64,000 bases of DNA from Tetracladium setigerum (Eukaryota; Ascomycota; Leotiomycetes; Helotiales): the NCBI GenBank assembly GCA_031472005.1, contig PZJY01000006.1, positions 2,871,714 through 2,935,713 on the forward strand. Reading direction: 5' to 3'. This document shows, one piece after another, positions 36,822-49,260 of the stretch (positions within the stretch are counted from its first letter, which is position 1; every line of letters begins with the position of its first letter). Below the pieces are notes generated by a model that ran no database searches, had not been told where the DNA came from, and worked only from the letters and a program-made list of their open reading frames with translations. Made by a program: the position numbers and the translations under genes.

Positions 36822-38757
36822 CTAAAGTGATGCTGTTAAGACGTTATCAACAATCTTGACGGCACGGAGGAGCTCTTCATCGTCGTTATGGCGCGCAACA
36901 AGTTGGATTGAACATGGGAGACCATCTAGAACATTAGGGCGGACTATTTTACCGAAGTTAGTCTTTAGAAATGAAGGCAGCCTTTGCTTGAAAGTGACAA
37001 GGTAAGGTGCACTTACAGTCTGGTCCCAATGCAGGCTCCCTGATCTCGAGCGGTTCGTCGATTTCCTTCGACACCTTCCCAAAGGGTATCACACAGGCAG
37101 GGTGCTAAGGACAATTCGTCAACAATTATTCTTTGAGGAAAGAAGAAAGTAGAACCTACATCAATGACATTGTACATGCAAGTATATGGTGCAAAACCAA
37201 ACATGGTGTGCTCCACAGAAGTGTTCTGCGCCGGGGGTGCAAGCAGGACATCCAAGTTATTGTTATTGAAGTGTTTCCACCACGCATATTTGTACTTTGC
37301 AAGAATTTTATTGAGCTTCCGAATCTCGTAGATTTCATGGGGAGTTTGAGCAACGTGCTTGTGTGCCTGCTCTCGCGTTCTAGATACAGACGGGGCCCAT
37401 GGCTCACCGCTCGCTTCGATATCGATTCTTGGCTGGTCGACTGGGTCGAGTCGCAGGTATTGCCAGATTAAGAAATGGCCTAAATCGACGCTTGAGTCCT
37501 CATCCAGAGTTATGGGGATCAGTTCATGCCCAGCTTCCCTCAGCAAATCTGCGGCTTGCTTGAGAACTCGCTTGACCGGAGGGTGGAGTGGGAACTTTGG
37601 ATCTTCCGGTACGACACCGATGCGTAACTTATTCTTCGCTGGGACGTCTCGCCATCTGACGGCTGGAACTCCGGCATGTAAGTTCCAGATCTCTGCTTGG
37701 ATGATAGTCTTCACAAATAACTCCAAATCTTCTACATTTCTGGCGATCGGACCTGCAGTTGCGGATATTCTGGGCAGCCCACTGTCCGGAGTATAGGAAT
37801 CGTAAGGAATGCGGGCGGCAGTGGGTTTGAATCCGTACAAGCCACAGCAAAGTGACGGAATACGAATGGAGCCTGCAATGTCGCTACCGAGACCGAGTGG
37901 AGAGCCTTTCAGTGCAACAAGGGCGCCCTCGCCGCCACTGGAACCACCGGGTGTGCATTGTTTGTTTAATGGGTTGATGGTTGTTCCAAAGATGTTATTG
38001 TCCGAATCTCCGGACTATCACAGACAATCAAGTTATCAGCAATGAGACCCATTACGCAGTTGGCAATTAGAAACTAAACTCACCAAGAGGGTTTGTGGAA
38101 CGTTTGTTTTGCAGTAGAGCACCGCACCTGAATTGAGCAGGACATCAATGACAGTGTCGTTTCCCGTGTTGGGAGGGTTATCTAGGAAAGACACAATTCC
38201 TAAAGTGGTAATCTTTCCCTCGAGGCCAAAAGAGTCTTTAATGCTGATTGGGAGGCCGTGGAATGGTCCAAGAGGTTTTCCGTTTTCCTTGAAGTAGTTA
38301 TCCAGATACTCGGCACGAGTGATGGCTTCTTCGAAAAAGTGCTCCGTCAAACAGGATGTCTAGATACGGTGAGCATTCAAAATTTTAATGCTGGACATTG
38401 AACGCTTACCAGTTGCTGAGCATAGAATGCTCTTTTACAGAATGCGCTCACAACCTGGACTGATGTCCGCGTGCCAGCTGCAAGATCTTTCAAGAGCATA
38501 TTCGCTGGCCGCTCTGTAATATCTAACTCCTCCTGTGTGAAGTAACCATCTTTGATCAACCTGGCGGAATCTTCAAAGAAGGATATAGGACTCGCAAGGT
38601 TTGCAATTTGATTGGATGGGATGTTCCAGTTGCTTGGGATGTTTTGGAGGAGAGCTGCACGCTTCCTGTTAACGCGCTCCTGCCATGGGAGAGCAGGATC
38701 AACTGCTGTTTTCAGATGCTCCGCTGTCGAGATTTTGGTGATAGTAGCTGTAGCCAT
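36822..38757 (-). CDS. Amidase-signature family amidase
   Basis: Hydrolyses an amide to a carboxylate and ammonia; acetamidase-like in length (~545 residues). Exons 38757-38410, 38359-38084, 38014-37160, 37104-37017 and 36925-36822. Splicing gives NVPQTLLSGDSDNN and NVIDHPACVIPFGK joins. The catalytic triad can be read: Lys in PISIKDSFG, cis-Ser in GGSSGGEGAL and nucleophilic Ser in GSDIAGSIRIP. The start MATATITK (38757) is chosen over an upstream in-frame ATG (38838), because the extra 27 residues look unlike the family. It is divergent from an MFS transporter and near a Zn2Cys6 regulator, which suggests nitrogen or amide use as a small module (inference). Confidence 0.88.
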
Positions 38758-39625
38758 AATTCCTGGACGTGGCAAACAAAAGGTAGGAAGCTGTGTCTCT
38801 GGCTGAACAGAAGAAATGCTGTGGCGGAAGAAGTTCAAGAGACGAAAGAATAGTTTTCCTTTATTGATAATTGGACTTCAGGATGATCCCGCATCTTTAA
38901 ACAGATGTCCACCATTCATATCTCTTTGCGCGTACAAGCTATCTTTCTACATTTTGCGGGGAAATTCTGGAGGTTTTTACAGTAATCTGGAAACCGGCAC
39001 TTGATGATTTGTTCCGCAATGCTGACGCTCGCTTCAGTACTCCGCCCCATCCCCAGACCCCACGTCTATAAGACCAATCATGAACGGTTGCGCGCTCCAC
39101 ATTTGATACCCTGAACCCAAAGCACCGGCACTTATGGTCGGTTGAAACCTAGAGAGATACCACATCATCCATAGCAAGGGCTCGGCATCATAGGACGGGA
39201 TATGCTTCTATTCATGTAGGTAAGATGATAGCAGTAGCAGCAGATTGAATACAAAATTGAAACAATGAGTGAGCGCTGCGTGACACTTTGTCGGGGTACC
39301 AAGGGTCTGGTATCAAGGGTTGGTTACTTTCCGCGTTCCGTGTTCCGCAGGGCTCCATTAAATTTCTGCTCCAAGAACAAGAACAAGAAGAGAGCTGTTG
39401 AAACGTGTGTGCCATTTACCTTAACCCCCCCTCGATGCGGCCAACTGGGAAAAAGTATATATTATCCTCCAACATGTCGCTCTATATCTTCTCCGCTCGA
39501 GACCTTCTTTATTGCAAGTAAAGATATATCGTCGACGCTCTCTCTTTCTTAACCACCCTTTTGGGCACTACAACAACAAACAATATCACACTTGGCATAA
39601 CAAAAACCCCAAGAAACCATCTGTT
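38758..39625. promoter_or_regulatory. Divergent amidase / MFS promoter
   Basis: About 870 bases between head-to-head genes; no specific element named. Confidence 0.45.
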
Positions 39626-41718
39626 ATGTCTGCCACAAACACAGAGGCGAGATCCATATCGCCTATCCAAGTCGACCACGACGACTACAATTTCCCCCTG
39701 GAACAGTTAGGCTTGAGGATAGTACGTGCCTTGTTCTTAAGCTCCGCGATGGGCTTAGTCTTGACCCAGCTGACGTTGGCTAACTTTATCAAAGCCGGCT
39801 TCACAGATGGCAATGGCGAGGTTATCCTGCATCCGACACCTACCAGTGATCCCAATGATCCCTTGGTGAGTTTAAACCTGTTAAAATGGATAGCAGGAGA
39901 AAAATACGTGGTAGAGTTGATGTTGATTTATGATTTGACAGAATTGGTCCATCCTCCGCAAGAACATAAACTTCGCTATCATTTCATTCTACACCTTTAT
40001 GATCTTTGTAATGTGAGTCAAATAATCTCCCCGGGAATGTCCCACCGAGACTGACAGTTTCTGCGACAGCTTGAGTGTCGGTGTCGTCTGTTGGGGAACC
40101 TGGGTGAAAGAGTTCGGCGTCACGTTCGATGACCTCCGAAATGTTTTTGCCGCCAACTTGGCAGGATTGGCGGTTGGATGCGTTATCTTCATCCCATTTG
40201 CGCTCAAATATGGTCGCCGCGTTGTTTATCTTGCGAGCGTACTCGTCTCTTTTGGAACAGCTATCTGGATGGCCAAATCAAGATTCCTCGCAGACTTGAT
40301 TGCAAGCCACTTTATCACAGGACTGGCTGGTGCGGCGAGTGAGACTCTGATCCAGGTGACGGTTTGTCCTCCCCAGCCTTATATTGATAGTCCAGTGCAC
40401 TGATACATAACCAGGTTGCTGATATGTTCTTTGTGCATCAACGAGGCACTTATAATGGTGCCTACCTCTTGATGGTTACCTGTGGAGTAAGCCAATTTCT
40501 AAATGGTTATGACATAGCTTGCAGAATGGCTAATCCTCCTCTTGTAGTCATCCCTAGGTCCCCTGGTCGCCGGATTCATCATTGATGGTCAAGGATGGCG
40601 CTGGTTGTTCTGGTGGGTCGCCATATTCCTCGGTGTCAGCATGCTGTCGTTCATCTTCCTCTACGAAGACACGAAATATATTCCGCCATTGAACGGTCAA
40701 AGAACCTATCATGACTCTGCATCCTTACCTAATGATAAACTCGACTATCCAGCCTCCGAGAAGTTGGACCATGTACGCACAAACCCCACTATCATTGACG
40801 GCAACATTCCAAGAAAATCATATGGCCAAAGAATGAAAATCCTCACTCGTTCACCAGGAGGAGCGAAAAAGTTACTCCGACATACCTATCAGCCTTTCTT
40901 CACTCTTGCTACAATTCCTGCCGTCACTTACTCAGCCCTCATCTATGGCACCTTAATTTCTTGGTTCACCATTATTGCGACCACGCAACCTCAAATCTTT
41001 ATGCCTCCGCCATACCTCTTCAAGCCTTCCGGAATTGGCTTGTTGAGTATTCCACTCTTCGTCGGCGCCGTTTTTGGAGTCTTCTATGGGGGTCCCTTGA
41101 GCGATTGGTCCATCCGATTTTTTGCCAGGCGTAACAAGGGCATTTACGAACCCGAGATGCGCCTGTACCTGAATGTCCTGCCCGCCCTGTGTGCTCCAGC
41201 TGGCATCTTGCTCTATGGCTTGAGTGCCCTTGCCGTAAGTAATCCTTAAAACGTTGCTCAACTAAACAAAGCACTAACTATATTTAGGGTAAACACTGGA
41301 TTGTGCCTTCGGTTGGTATTGCGCTTTACGGATTTGCACTTTCAGCTATCTGTGACACGAGCATCACATATGTGATAGACGGATATCGAGAGGTATGTTG
41401 GATTTTCGTCTTTGAAAGCTACTATTATCCAAATCCCACAAAGTAAGCAAACTCTAATGTATGTAACAGATCATCGGAGACTCTTTCGTGGGCATTGCAT
41501 TCATTCGTAACAGCATGTCTATGATGATCAACTTCGTCCTTACCCCGTGGATTAAGACCATGGGCTTGAGAAACATGTTCATTCTCGCCGCGGCTCTGTC
41601 ACTTCTTGTCAACCTGACCTTCATCCCAATGATATTCTTTGGTAAGAGACTTCGGAGACAGAAGGCTGCTTCATACAAGGTGCTGGCGACCAAGCAATTC
41701 GATCCACGAGCCATATAA
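39626..41718 (+). CDS. MFS transporter (DHA1-like)
   Basis: Twelve-helix permease of the major facilitator superfamily, of the DHA1/HOL1-like kind. The start MSATNTEARS (39626) follows a T/C-rich leader. Introns: 39866-39941, 40013-40057, 40362-40414, ~40487-40549, after 41233, and one before IIGDSFVG. Splicing yields DPL/NWSILRKN (typical before helix 1), CDSLSVGVVCWGTWVKEF, FALKYGRRVVYL (motif A) and HQRGTYNGAYLL. A central cytosolic loop of ~100 residues separates the halves. The C-terminus has SFVGIAFIRN and ends LATKQFDPRAI. Substrate unknown; the neighbouring amidase suggests an amide or drug-like substrate. Confidence 0.87.
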
Positions 41719-42211
41719 ACGATTAGCTGTAATCAAAATCTATGTTTCAAAGAATTAAGAATCAAGTCTGATTCACAAAACGTGTACTTGGATTTGCGTT
41801 TCGTCGTGCAAAGAAAGTGGAGATCTGCGAGACCCATCCACACTGTAGCTGACCTGGACGCATTATCAGCCACCATCTGACTCTAACGAGCATACTTTGT
41901 CACACAGTAGAGCCCACAATTCCTAGATCCACAATAGGCTAGAGAGAGAATCAATTTTCTAACACACTCAATTTTGCATAAAAGAATATTGGCATGTCAA
42001 AGGGATCAATTTTTGGGAGAAAGCTGGGGCAAACAGCACCGGCCTGCGATGTAGTTTCGGATTCCAGTATTTATAGATCCAGACAGCTTCCAACCCGCCT
42101 TGGCAGTCCAGTGACGATTATATCCCAGCTACCCCGCATTATTTACTTCAGACCCTCTCCCTCGGTCATAGAAAATTCAACTACCACGTACGACTTCAAT
42201 TCCCAATTATA
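41719..42211. other. Intergenic, promoter of regulator
   Basis: About 490 bases between the transporter and the co-oriented Zn2Cys6 gene; nothing coding supported. Confidence 0.45.
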
Positions 42212-43753
42212 ATGATCCGTTCTAGTCGTCGTCCACCGCCTCGTCTTAGGACCAAGACTGGCTGCTTGAAGTGTCGCCAGAGACGCAAGAAGTGCGACGA
42301 GACCCGCAGTAATGAGCAGCACCCAAGATGCAAGAACTGCACCCGGAATGATTTTCAGTGCACCTGGCCAGGTGACAAGGAAAGTCAGTCAAACGAAGGA
42401 TTACTCAAGGAAGAAAGGGAGTACTGGTCACTCTCCCAGTCGGCGTCTTCCCAGGTGTCATCAATAGAAAGTCTACGCGATAGGCGCTTCATGCCAGATC
42501 CAAGTTACAACCTCCTCATTGATACTGACGACTTCCTGCTGTCGCATTTTCAGAAGAGATTTCTCCCTTTACTATATCATCCAGATTCTCATCCAGCGTA
42601 CCCTGGGGTCCCGGCATGGCAACATTTTCAAACAACATGTGCTGAATGCTTACGGAGCGCGTTCATGGCTTGTGCTGCACTTCACGCTTCATGGGACTTT
42701 GGGGTTCCTTATCTAAACAATATCGCAATACGGCATTATTTGAATGCTATCAGTAATCTACATAAAGCTATATCGAGCAACCCACAGGATGATAGCTCGA
42801 AAGATTTGATTTTGGCTTCCATCGTTTTTCTCTATCTTTACGAGGTATTCAGGCTTTCCGATTTTCCATTGATCACTGGAAAGCTTAACTAATCAAGTCA
42901 AAAGAACTGGAAGTCCGAATCATCGTCCATGGCTCCTCATTTAAAAGGAATGGCGAAAATGCTTCAAATGCGCATAGGCAAATCGAGCACAGCGCCTGGA
43001 ACGAAGCATATACTACCATTCCATCGTGGTGCAGTAGAGTCGTTCATTTACCAGGTTTCTACGCTTTCCTTTTTTGACCCAGCTGTCGCTGCGCTCTCCC
43101 CCGTTATTCCGTGGTCAGATCTGGATGAGTATCTATCTAGCAATCCCCTGCCCGGAACTCCAGATTCATTCAGCTCTCCTGTCCTATCTGGAAATCCAGA
43201 GTTGTACAGAATAATCTTTGAGACGTCGACGATTTCCCAAAAACAGCAGACGCAGCACGGCGCACAGAGTCGCGCTACCATGCTCGCTACCTACGGAGCA
43301 AGATTGTCTGTAATGCGATCGGCGGTGGAAAGACGCACTATGACACCAAACTCCGCAGTTTCAGAATCCATGCAGTCACATCAGACCTTGCTCAGCTCAA
43401 CAACGTCGCGGGATCATGAAGCTCTCCTGTACATTATCTCCACGCAAATTCTTGTGTCCAAGCTCGCGCAGCCCACGCTTCCCGACTCCTTCACTGATCG
43501 AGAGCTATGCAACACAGCTATGACACTTATACGAAGCTTGATGGTCGATTCGTTGCCGAGATTCGTATTCTTCTGGCCGATGATGGTATTGGGGCATGTG
43601 GTAGAGGCAGAAGAGGACGCAATATTCCTCAAGAAGGGGTTCTCGGAGTTATGGAAGACCACATATTGTGGGCAAGTTAGAAAGATAGCAAGGATTGTTG
43701 GGAAGGACTGGGAGAGGAGAGGCATAGGCGATAGTGGGAGGATACTTGAATAG
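42212..43753 (+). CDS. Zn2Cys6 transcription factor (fungal TF domain 2 type)
   Basis: Nuclear regulator. The zinc cluster lies at the N-terminus: TGCLKCRQRRKKCDE, then CKNCTRNDFQC, preceded by a basic arm RSSRRPPPRLRTK. The regulatory domain follows (FLPLLYHP, AFMACAALHASW, PFHRGAVESFIYQ), and the protein ends near GKDWERRGIGDSGRILE. One intron, 42845-42904 (60 nt, GTATTC donor, CTAATC branch), ends in AAG and joins FLYLYE to NWKSESSS. About 490 residues, usual for the family. It is downstream of the transporter on the same strand and the likely local regulator of the amidase/transporter pair by position only. Confidence 0.87.
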
Positions 43754-44640
43754 AGAAGCTTCAAGTCTATTCTTAGGATTAATATTGCTTAGGAAGCTAG
43801 AATAATAATTTTAAATTATGAAAGTTCTATACAAGGAGAAGAGAATTTGGTAAGCGCGTATCTCGTATGCGAGTGTATCACGATAGTGGCACGGCAGCAC
43901 GCGACCAAGCGGATCGCACTGGTTAGATTTATCTTAGTCGAGTAAATTCCAGCTTCCCTAGATTACTACTCTCTAGATATTACACCTACGGCAATAGAGC
44001 CCCTATTGATCGTAACCGTGCTGTGTCCCTTTCACGTGAATTGTAATTACGAATGATTACTTTAGTTTTGAAGCTCTGAGAGCCTTGCAAAGTACTTTCA
44101 CGTCTTCTGGATATCCTGAATTCATTTTGTAGGAAGATTAACTCCGCTTGTAAGATTACAGCTGGGTTGCCATCTCCTTCGCGACGGGCGGGGTACAGCA
44201 CTGTAGCTGTTGGGTCTGGGGAGGAACGGATTTTATATGGAATTTATTAAACGGTGAGAGGTGTAAACTAAACTGCGATCGGACGCTATTTTGAATGTAT
44301 AACCTTTTTTTCACACTTACATTAGTTCAAATAGTACATCTCCAGTATGTTGGACTACAGAGTTTTAAGCTTTGATAAAGAAACTTAGTAAGATATTTGT
44401 CAGCAATGGAGATATCTGGGGGACTCCACTCCTGGGACCTTTCAAAACTAAACATTTTCAAACCAGAGACCCGAGACCTCTATTTCGACACCGACAGCCT
44501 CACCTCCAAGTGTTACTAGAACTCTGTATCACGAGTACCTGTGGAAATAATTATTATTTCCTCGATCTCAGACCATCGAACCAAACACTGGTCGAATTGA
44601 TACCCAGTAAATCCTGTAACCCAAGAGTTAAAATTTAAAA
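43754..44640. other. Gene-free stretch with dispersed repeat copy 2
   Basis: AT-rich, no supported gene; includes the repeat at 44087-44165 and the promoter of the dehydrogenase. Confidence 0.5.
44087..44165 (+). repeat. Dispersed repeat, copy 2
   Basis: Direct-orientation partner of 28827-28900, about 75 bases, diverged mostly by transitions. Confidence 0.65.
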
Positions 44641-45878
44641 ATGGGGAATGTAGAAGAATCTATTCCGGTGCTTCGTTGGGGGGTTTTAGGTGCGTCACAA
44701 CCATTTCTTAAGGAATTTCAGATTCTCACACAACTATAGGCACAGGATGGATCTCAACAATGTTTGTTACAGACCTGCTGGCGCCGAGATCCGCCCCAGC
44801 AAAACACATAATCGCTGCTGTGGGATCATCCTCGCTGGAGAAGGGTAACGCTTTCGTGGAAAAGCTGTGGAAGAATGCTCCCAAGGAACCCAAGCCAGTC
44901 GTGTATGCTAACTATCATGGCGTCTACAATGATGACAGTGTGGACGCAGTCTACATCGGCACTCCTCACTCGCTACACAAGGCAAACTGTCTCGATGCGA
45001 TTGCAGCCGGGAAACATGTGCTTTGCGAGAAGCCATTTACCATCAACGAAAATGAAGCTCAAGAGATCGTCGATGCGGCCAGGAAGAAGGGCGTCTATAT
45101 CATGGAAGGTAGGGTTGTTTCACTTTACACCGTCTTTTCCGCTGACCAGACCATAGCCGTTTGGACGCGTTTCTCACCCATCTTCACCGCCCTTCGCTCC
45201 GAGATTATTGAAAAGAACAGTATTGGTAATGTGGAGCGATTCTTTATGGACTTTGGCAACTACATGGCGCTCGATAGTCTTCCTGCCTCATCGCGCCTGA
45301 AAGACCCCGCTCTCGGTGCTGGCGCCTTGCTTGACCTTGGCATCTACCCGCTCACCTTTGCTTCCCTAATTATGGGTGATTTTAAAGTCGGCAAAGCTCA
45401 TACGGAGATCTCGCGCGTGACATCCTCGCTAAGCATAGTGAACGGCATTGACGAGTCCAATGTTGTTGTGCTTGACTACCCGACCACCTCCTCACCAGCC
45501 AGCAGTCGCACAAAGACTGCAATTCTCACTTCGACCTTCCGCTACCGTGCTGCCAAGGACTTTGCTCGCATTGAAGGATCTAATGGGACCATTACTATCT
45601 TTGGTATTGCGGGCAGCGTGCCTGATGGGTTTCGTGTTGTTGAGGGCCCCGCGCCAGATCATGGCGAAGCAGATACTAGAGAGGTTCGCGAATTTAAAGT
45701 GGAGCGGCCAGAGGGGACGATGGGATTTATTTGGGAGGCGGATGCCGTGGCGGATGATATCGCGAATGGACGAACGGAAAATGCGATCATGCCCCTGGAG
45801 GAGAGCTTGAGGATGATGAGGCTGATGGATAGAATTCGAAGGGACAATGGGTTGGTGTATCCGCAGGATACTCAATGA
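44641..45878 (+). CDS. Gfo/Idh/MocA oxidoreductase (dihydrodiol/xylose dehydrogenase-like)
   Basis: NAD(P)-dependent cytosolic dehydrogenase. Exons 44641-44689, 44740-45108 and 45157-45878. Intron 44690-44739 splits the Rossmann motif and restores WGVLGTGWIS. Intron 45109-45156 (48 nt, stop-free) restores MEAVWTRFSPIF, the conserved segment of the dimeric dihydrodiol dehydrogenase group. VLCEKPFTINENEA carries the family EKP lysine, and GAGALLDLGIYPL is the conserved DxGxYP-type block. About 380 residues, normal. Substrates in the family are sugars such as xylose or trans-dihydrodiols; which one cannot be told. Confidence 0.9.
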
Positions 45879-46442
45879 TTTATTTGGCGGGAAGAAAAGG
45901 TGAAATTTCTGCCTTGGTCCCTAGTCAGGTACAAATAAATCAATTTCAATGCATGCTGCCCATCAACTCCTTAATCCTATGGTAATATGCAAGATCTGGC
46001 GACGGTTGAGTTTCCCAACAGTGTATAAATCTGGGCGTCCATATTGCTGGGGCATCAATCCTTGAGAGATTGACCTCTTTTCTAAGCTGGATATAATGAC
46101 TCAGGGACAAGCTGGGGCAGGGGCCAAGCGGACAGACGAGGCCTTACTGCTGAGATCTCCAGAATTTAGATGACTTGCTAATGCAACCTGCTTATTTTAG
46201 CGCTTCCGTATCCGGTAAGTGCGAACTCTGTTGCAGTTGGTTATACAGTAGTTGACCAGAAATTGGCAAGCTGCCAAGCGGGGCATTGGTCAGCCGTCTT
46301 ATTCCCCAGAGGCCCGCTTCCCAATTTTGAATTTGTCGTGTGTTTGTCTTCAATAGAATTATTACGATCTGTCAATAGTTTATTGAAATCTCTCCCATCC
46401 AATCTTGATAACTTTCGCCATCTTCGGACAGCGACTCTCTCA
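45879..46442. other. Intergenic, promoter of bZIP gene
   Basis: No coding frame supported in this 560-base stretch. Confidence 0.4.
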
Positions 46443-47980
46443 ATGGCCTCATTGAGTACGTCAAGTGACCCGATCAGCGGCGAAGCCCCTGTACAACAGC
46501 AGCGAAAACGTGGACGGCCGCGCATTGAGTCAAATCCAAGTTCCGATGGAATCGCGGTAAAATGCAATTTTTGCCGAAAAGTGTGAAGCCCGCTGATTTT
46601 TAATAGCAACGGAAAGAGCGGGTCAAGCTTGCGCAGAGAGCATATCGAAATCGTAGAGAGACGAGAGTAGACGGCCTGAAAGCGAGAGTAGCGATGCTTG
46701 AAAGTGCTCTGGAGCAAATTATCAACTCATTCACAAGATTTCAGAATTTTGCTATCAGAGTAGATAATCTTCCGCCCAAGCTTGCTCTAGAAATCAGTAG
46801 AACTGCACTGGAAATTGCGTCAGCTGTTCAAAAAACGCACACGGGAGAACCTTTCCAGGAACAACTTCCAAGCAATGATGGACCAGGGAAATCGACGAAT
46901 GGCAGAAGCGCAGTAGCCGATCCTAACCATGAACCTATTAGCAGAGAAGCTTCGACAGACGAAGGCAATAGGACAAACTCATCACCCTCCAACAGCTCCA
47001 GAAGCCTGGGCGTAGCAAATTTAATACCGCCAACAGACTCAGCTTCTACGATACCAATGCGGCAGAAGAACCTGGCTACATGGGGACTGGAAACAGAGCG
47101 AGGAACGTGGTTCACAGCATTGCTGCTTCAGCTCTGTTCAGAACAGGGCGTTCAACTTCTGACTTCTCCAGAAATGACCGATGATGACCTCCATCCGGCG
47201 CTGTCTATTCATCTCACATGGATTACCATTGACCAGCTTCGAGCGCAATGCCTACAAGCCAAGTCGACCAACTTTGAGCACATGCACGAAGGTCCAGAAT
47301 CCGTTATATTCGGATCTCCTATAATGTATCGCTCGATCGAAGGGAGTGACCGCCCTGTGGTGCCTCGGATGCTAAAACTAGAGCCCCAGCAATTAGTCCA
47401 CGGTCGAACTAGAACAAGGCTTGGAACGAGTTTGCAGGGTTTTCAAGGCGAGTGGTTTGAACCGATTGATGTGCAGGAATATCTCGAGCACAAGGGGATC
47501 TTTTTAGGAAATGGTGGAACGGGTGGAGTTCTCCAAATTGCTATACCAGAAGCGACTCTGAGAGATATCTGGACACAGGATGGAGATGCGATATTCACAG
47601 AGGAGATTCAACGGTCAAGAATTCTGTCGATGTCGTGGCCATTTACTGTGGAGCTACGAGGCAACGAGATCACAGGACCTTGTGAAGCAATGATAGAGAT
47701 CGAAGATCATCAAACTCCCACACTCGTTGCAACTAACCAGGACCGGCTTGTGGTATCACAATCATTTCTCGAGTACCAGACCCAGAGCCTCGCAGATCAA
47801 CCCAGCCAAAGAAACGAACTCTACTCGACTGTCACTCCCGAAAGTCTCATCAGTATTACCCTTCACGTTGATAGATTGATAAGATTCCTGGTGAAAGCTG
47901 CTTGTTGTATTGGATCTGGACCGGGGATCAGGAAAAACGCTATCCAGCATGCTTTGAGGTTATCAATAGCCAGACGTTGA
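46443..47980 (+). CDS. bZIP transcription factor, Yap/AP-1-like
   Basis: Nuclear regulator with an N-terminal AT-hook-like RKRGRPR followed by a fungal bZIP. Exon 1 is 46443-46556 and exon 2 is 46607-47980; the 50-nt intron 46557-46606 joins DGIA to QRKERVKLAQRAYRNRRE, the basic region with the Yap-type QRAYR core. A short leucine-type zipper (LKARVAMLESALEQI) follows. The remainder (~380 residues) has no named domain beyond that and is typical of fungal bZIPs with DUF3425-like ends; LVKAACCIGSGPGIRKNAI lies near the C-terminus. Such proteins often regulate stress or secondary metabolism. Targets unknown. Confidence 0.85.
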
Positions 47981-48102
47981 ATTTGTGTAAATATCAAAAT
48001 CATCATTGTTCCCTTACTGAAACGTAGTAGGAATTACAATGTGCAATGTAGTTGTGCCTGCCGAGAATATCTCCCATTCCATCAACTATCGTCATCACAA
48101 GA

Positions 48103-49260
48103 CTATTGCTTATTATTTCCAGACACAAGAACTCCAATAGCCCTCAGGGTACTTGTCTCAGCATCTGCCGCCACAGGTTCCCACAGAGCATCTATTTTAG
48201 CCACGACCGAGGCATCCAATGAGCCCTTCTCGATCTCCGTGACTGTCTCCTCAAACTGCTTTGAAGTGCTGGCACCGATGATCATCTCATCACCCAAGTC
48301 GCCTCTGAGCGCACCGTGATACCGCACCCATCTGTATGCCATGCCTGCCTTTGATAAACCGGCGTCCTTGGCAATTTCGTTCCAATCTGCAAGCAATTTA
48401 ATCATGGAAGGTTTATTGAACATGATGGCCTGAATCTGCCCAAACGGAGTGGTTGTGTCCCACCGGCCGCCGGTAAGCTTGTTTGTCCCAGGTGCAAAAT
48501 CCTCGGCCGTTTTCGCCAGGAAGCCCATCGCAAGTGGTGAATATACCTGAATAGACAATCCAAGCTCGCGCAAGGTTGGGAATAGTTCGAACTCCTGGAT
48601 ACGAGCAGCAGCAGAGTACATGCTTTGGTAGACGGTGGGTAGGACAAAATTGTTTTTCGATCCATAGGTGTGCCATTCGCGGACTTGGGTAGCGTTGTAG
48701 TTTGAAAGGCCGAACTGTGAAAGTTAGTATTGTGAGCTGAACAGAGTGAGGTGGAGCAACCTTTTCGAATTTTCCCTCCAAGTAAAGTTCTTGGATGGCC
48801 TTGTAGGTGTCTTCCATGGGTGCGGTGTCGTCGGGGGCGTGACGGAGATATACTCTCACCTATGTATACTAGTTAGTCACTGAGTGATCCCGATGAATGA
48901 GAATCTTACCCGGTCTACTCTCAGAGCAGCAAAGCTCAATCTTGCCTGTTTTATAATATTCTCGTAGCTGCCATTGCCAGGTGTCGCTGTAGGGGCTTTT
49001 GTTGTGATGATAAACTCCTTTGCCAACCCCTTGAGGCCGATTGCTTCCTCTGAACGGCCTTCCAGCTGTTTCTATGTTAACGAATGAATGTGAAATTTTT
49101 TATCAAGGGAATATACATATGCACGAGCGGTGTCGAGTCTAGTGATGCCGTGTTTTCGAATAGTGGCGAGCAACTCATCTTGGAAAACAATGTTCTCTGG
49201 GTTTGGCTCCCAGATGTGAGTTCCGGCTGCAAGAGCCACTGGAGTGCTTGAAGTGGACAT
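48103..49260 (-). CDS. Aldo/keto reductase
   Basis: NADPH-dependent TIM-barrel reductase resembling the AKR7/aflatoxin-aldehyde-reductase group. The start MSTSSTPVALAAGTH is at 49260. Introns lie near 49071-49117, 48866-48910 and 48717-48761. Spliced motifs: LDTARAY (catalytic Asp and Tyr), EFIITTK (Lys), VYLRHAPD (His), FGLSNYNATQV and a C-terminal IIGASTSKQFEE cofactor-phosphate site. All four catalytic residues are present. It reduces aldehydes or ketones; physiological substrate unknown. Confidence 0.87.
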
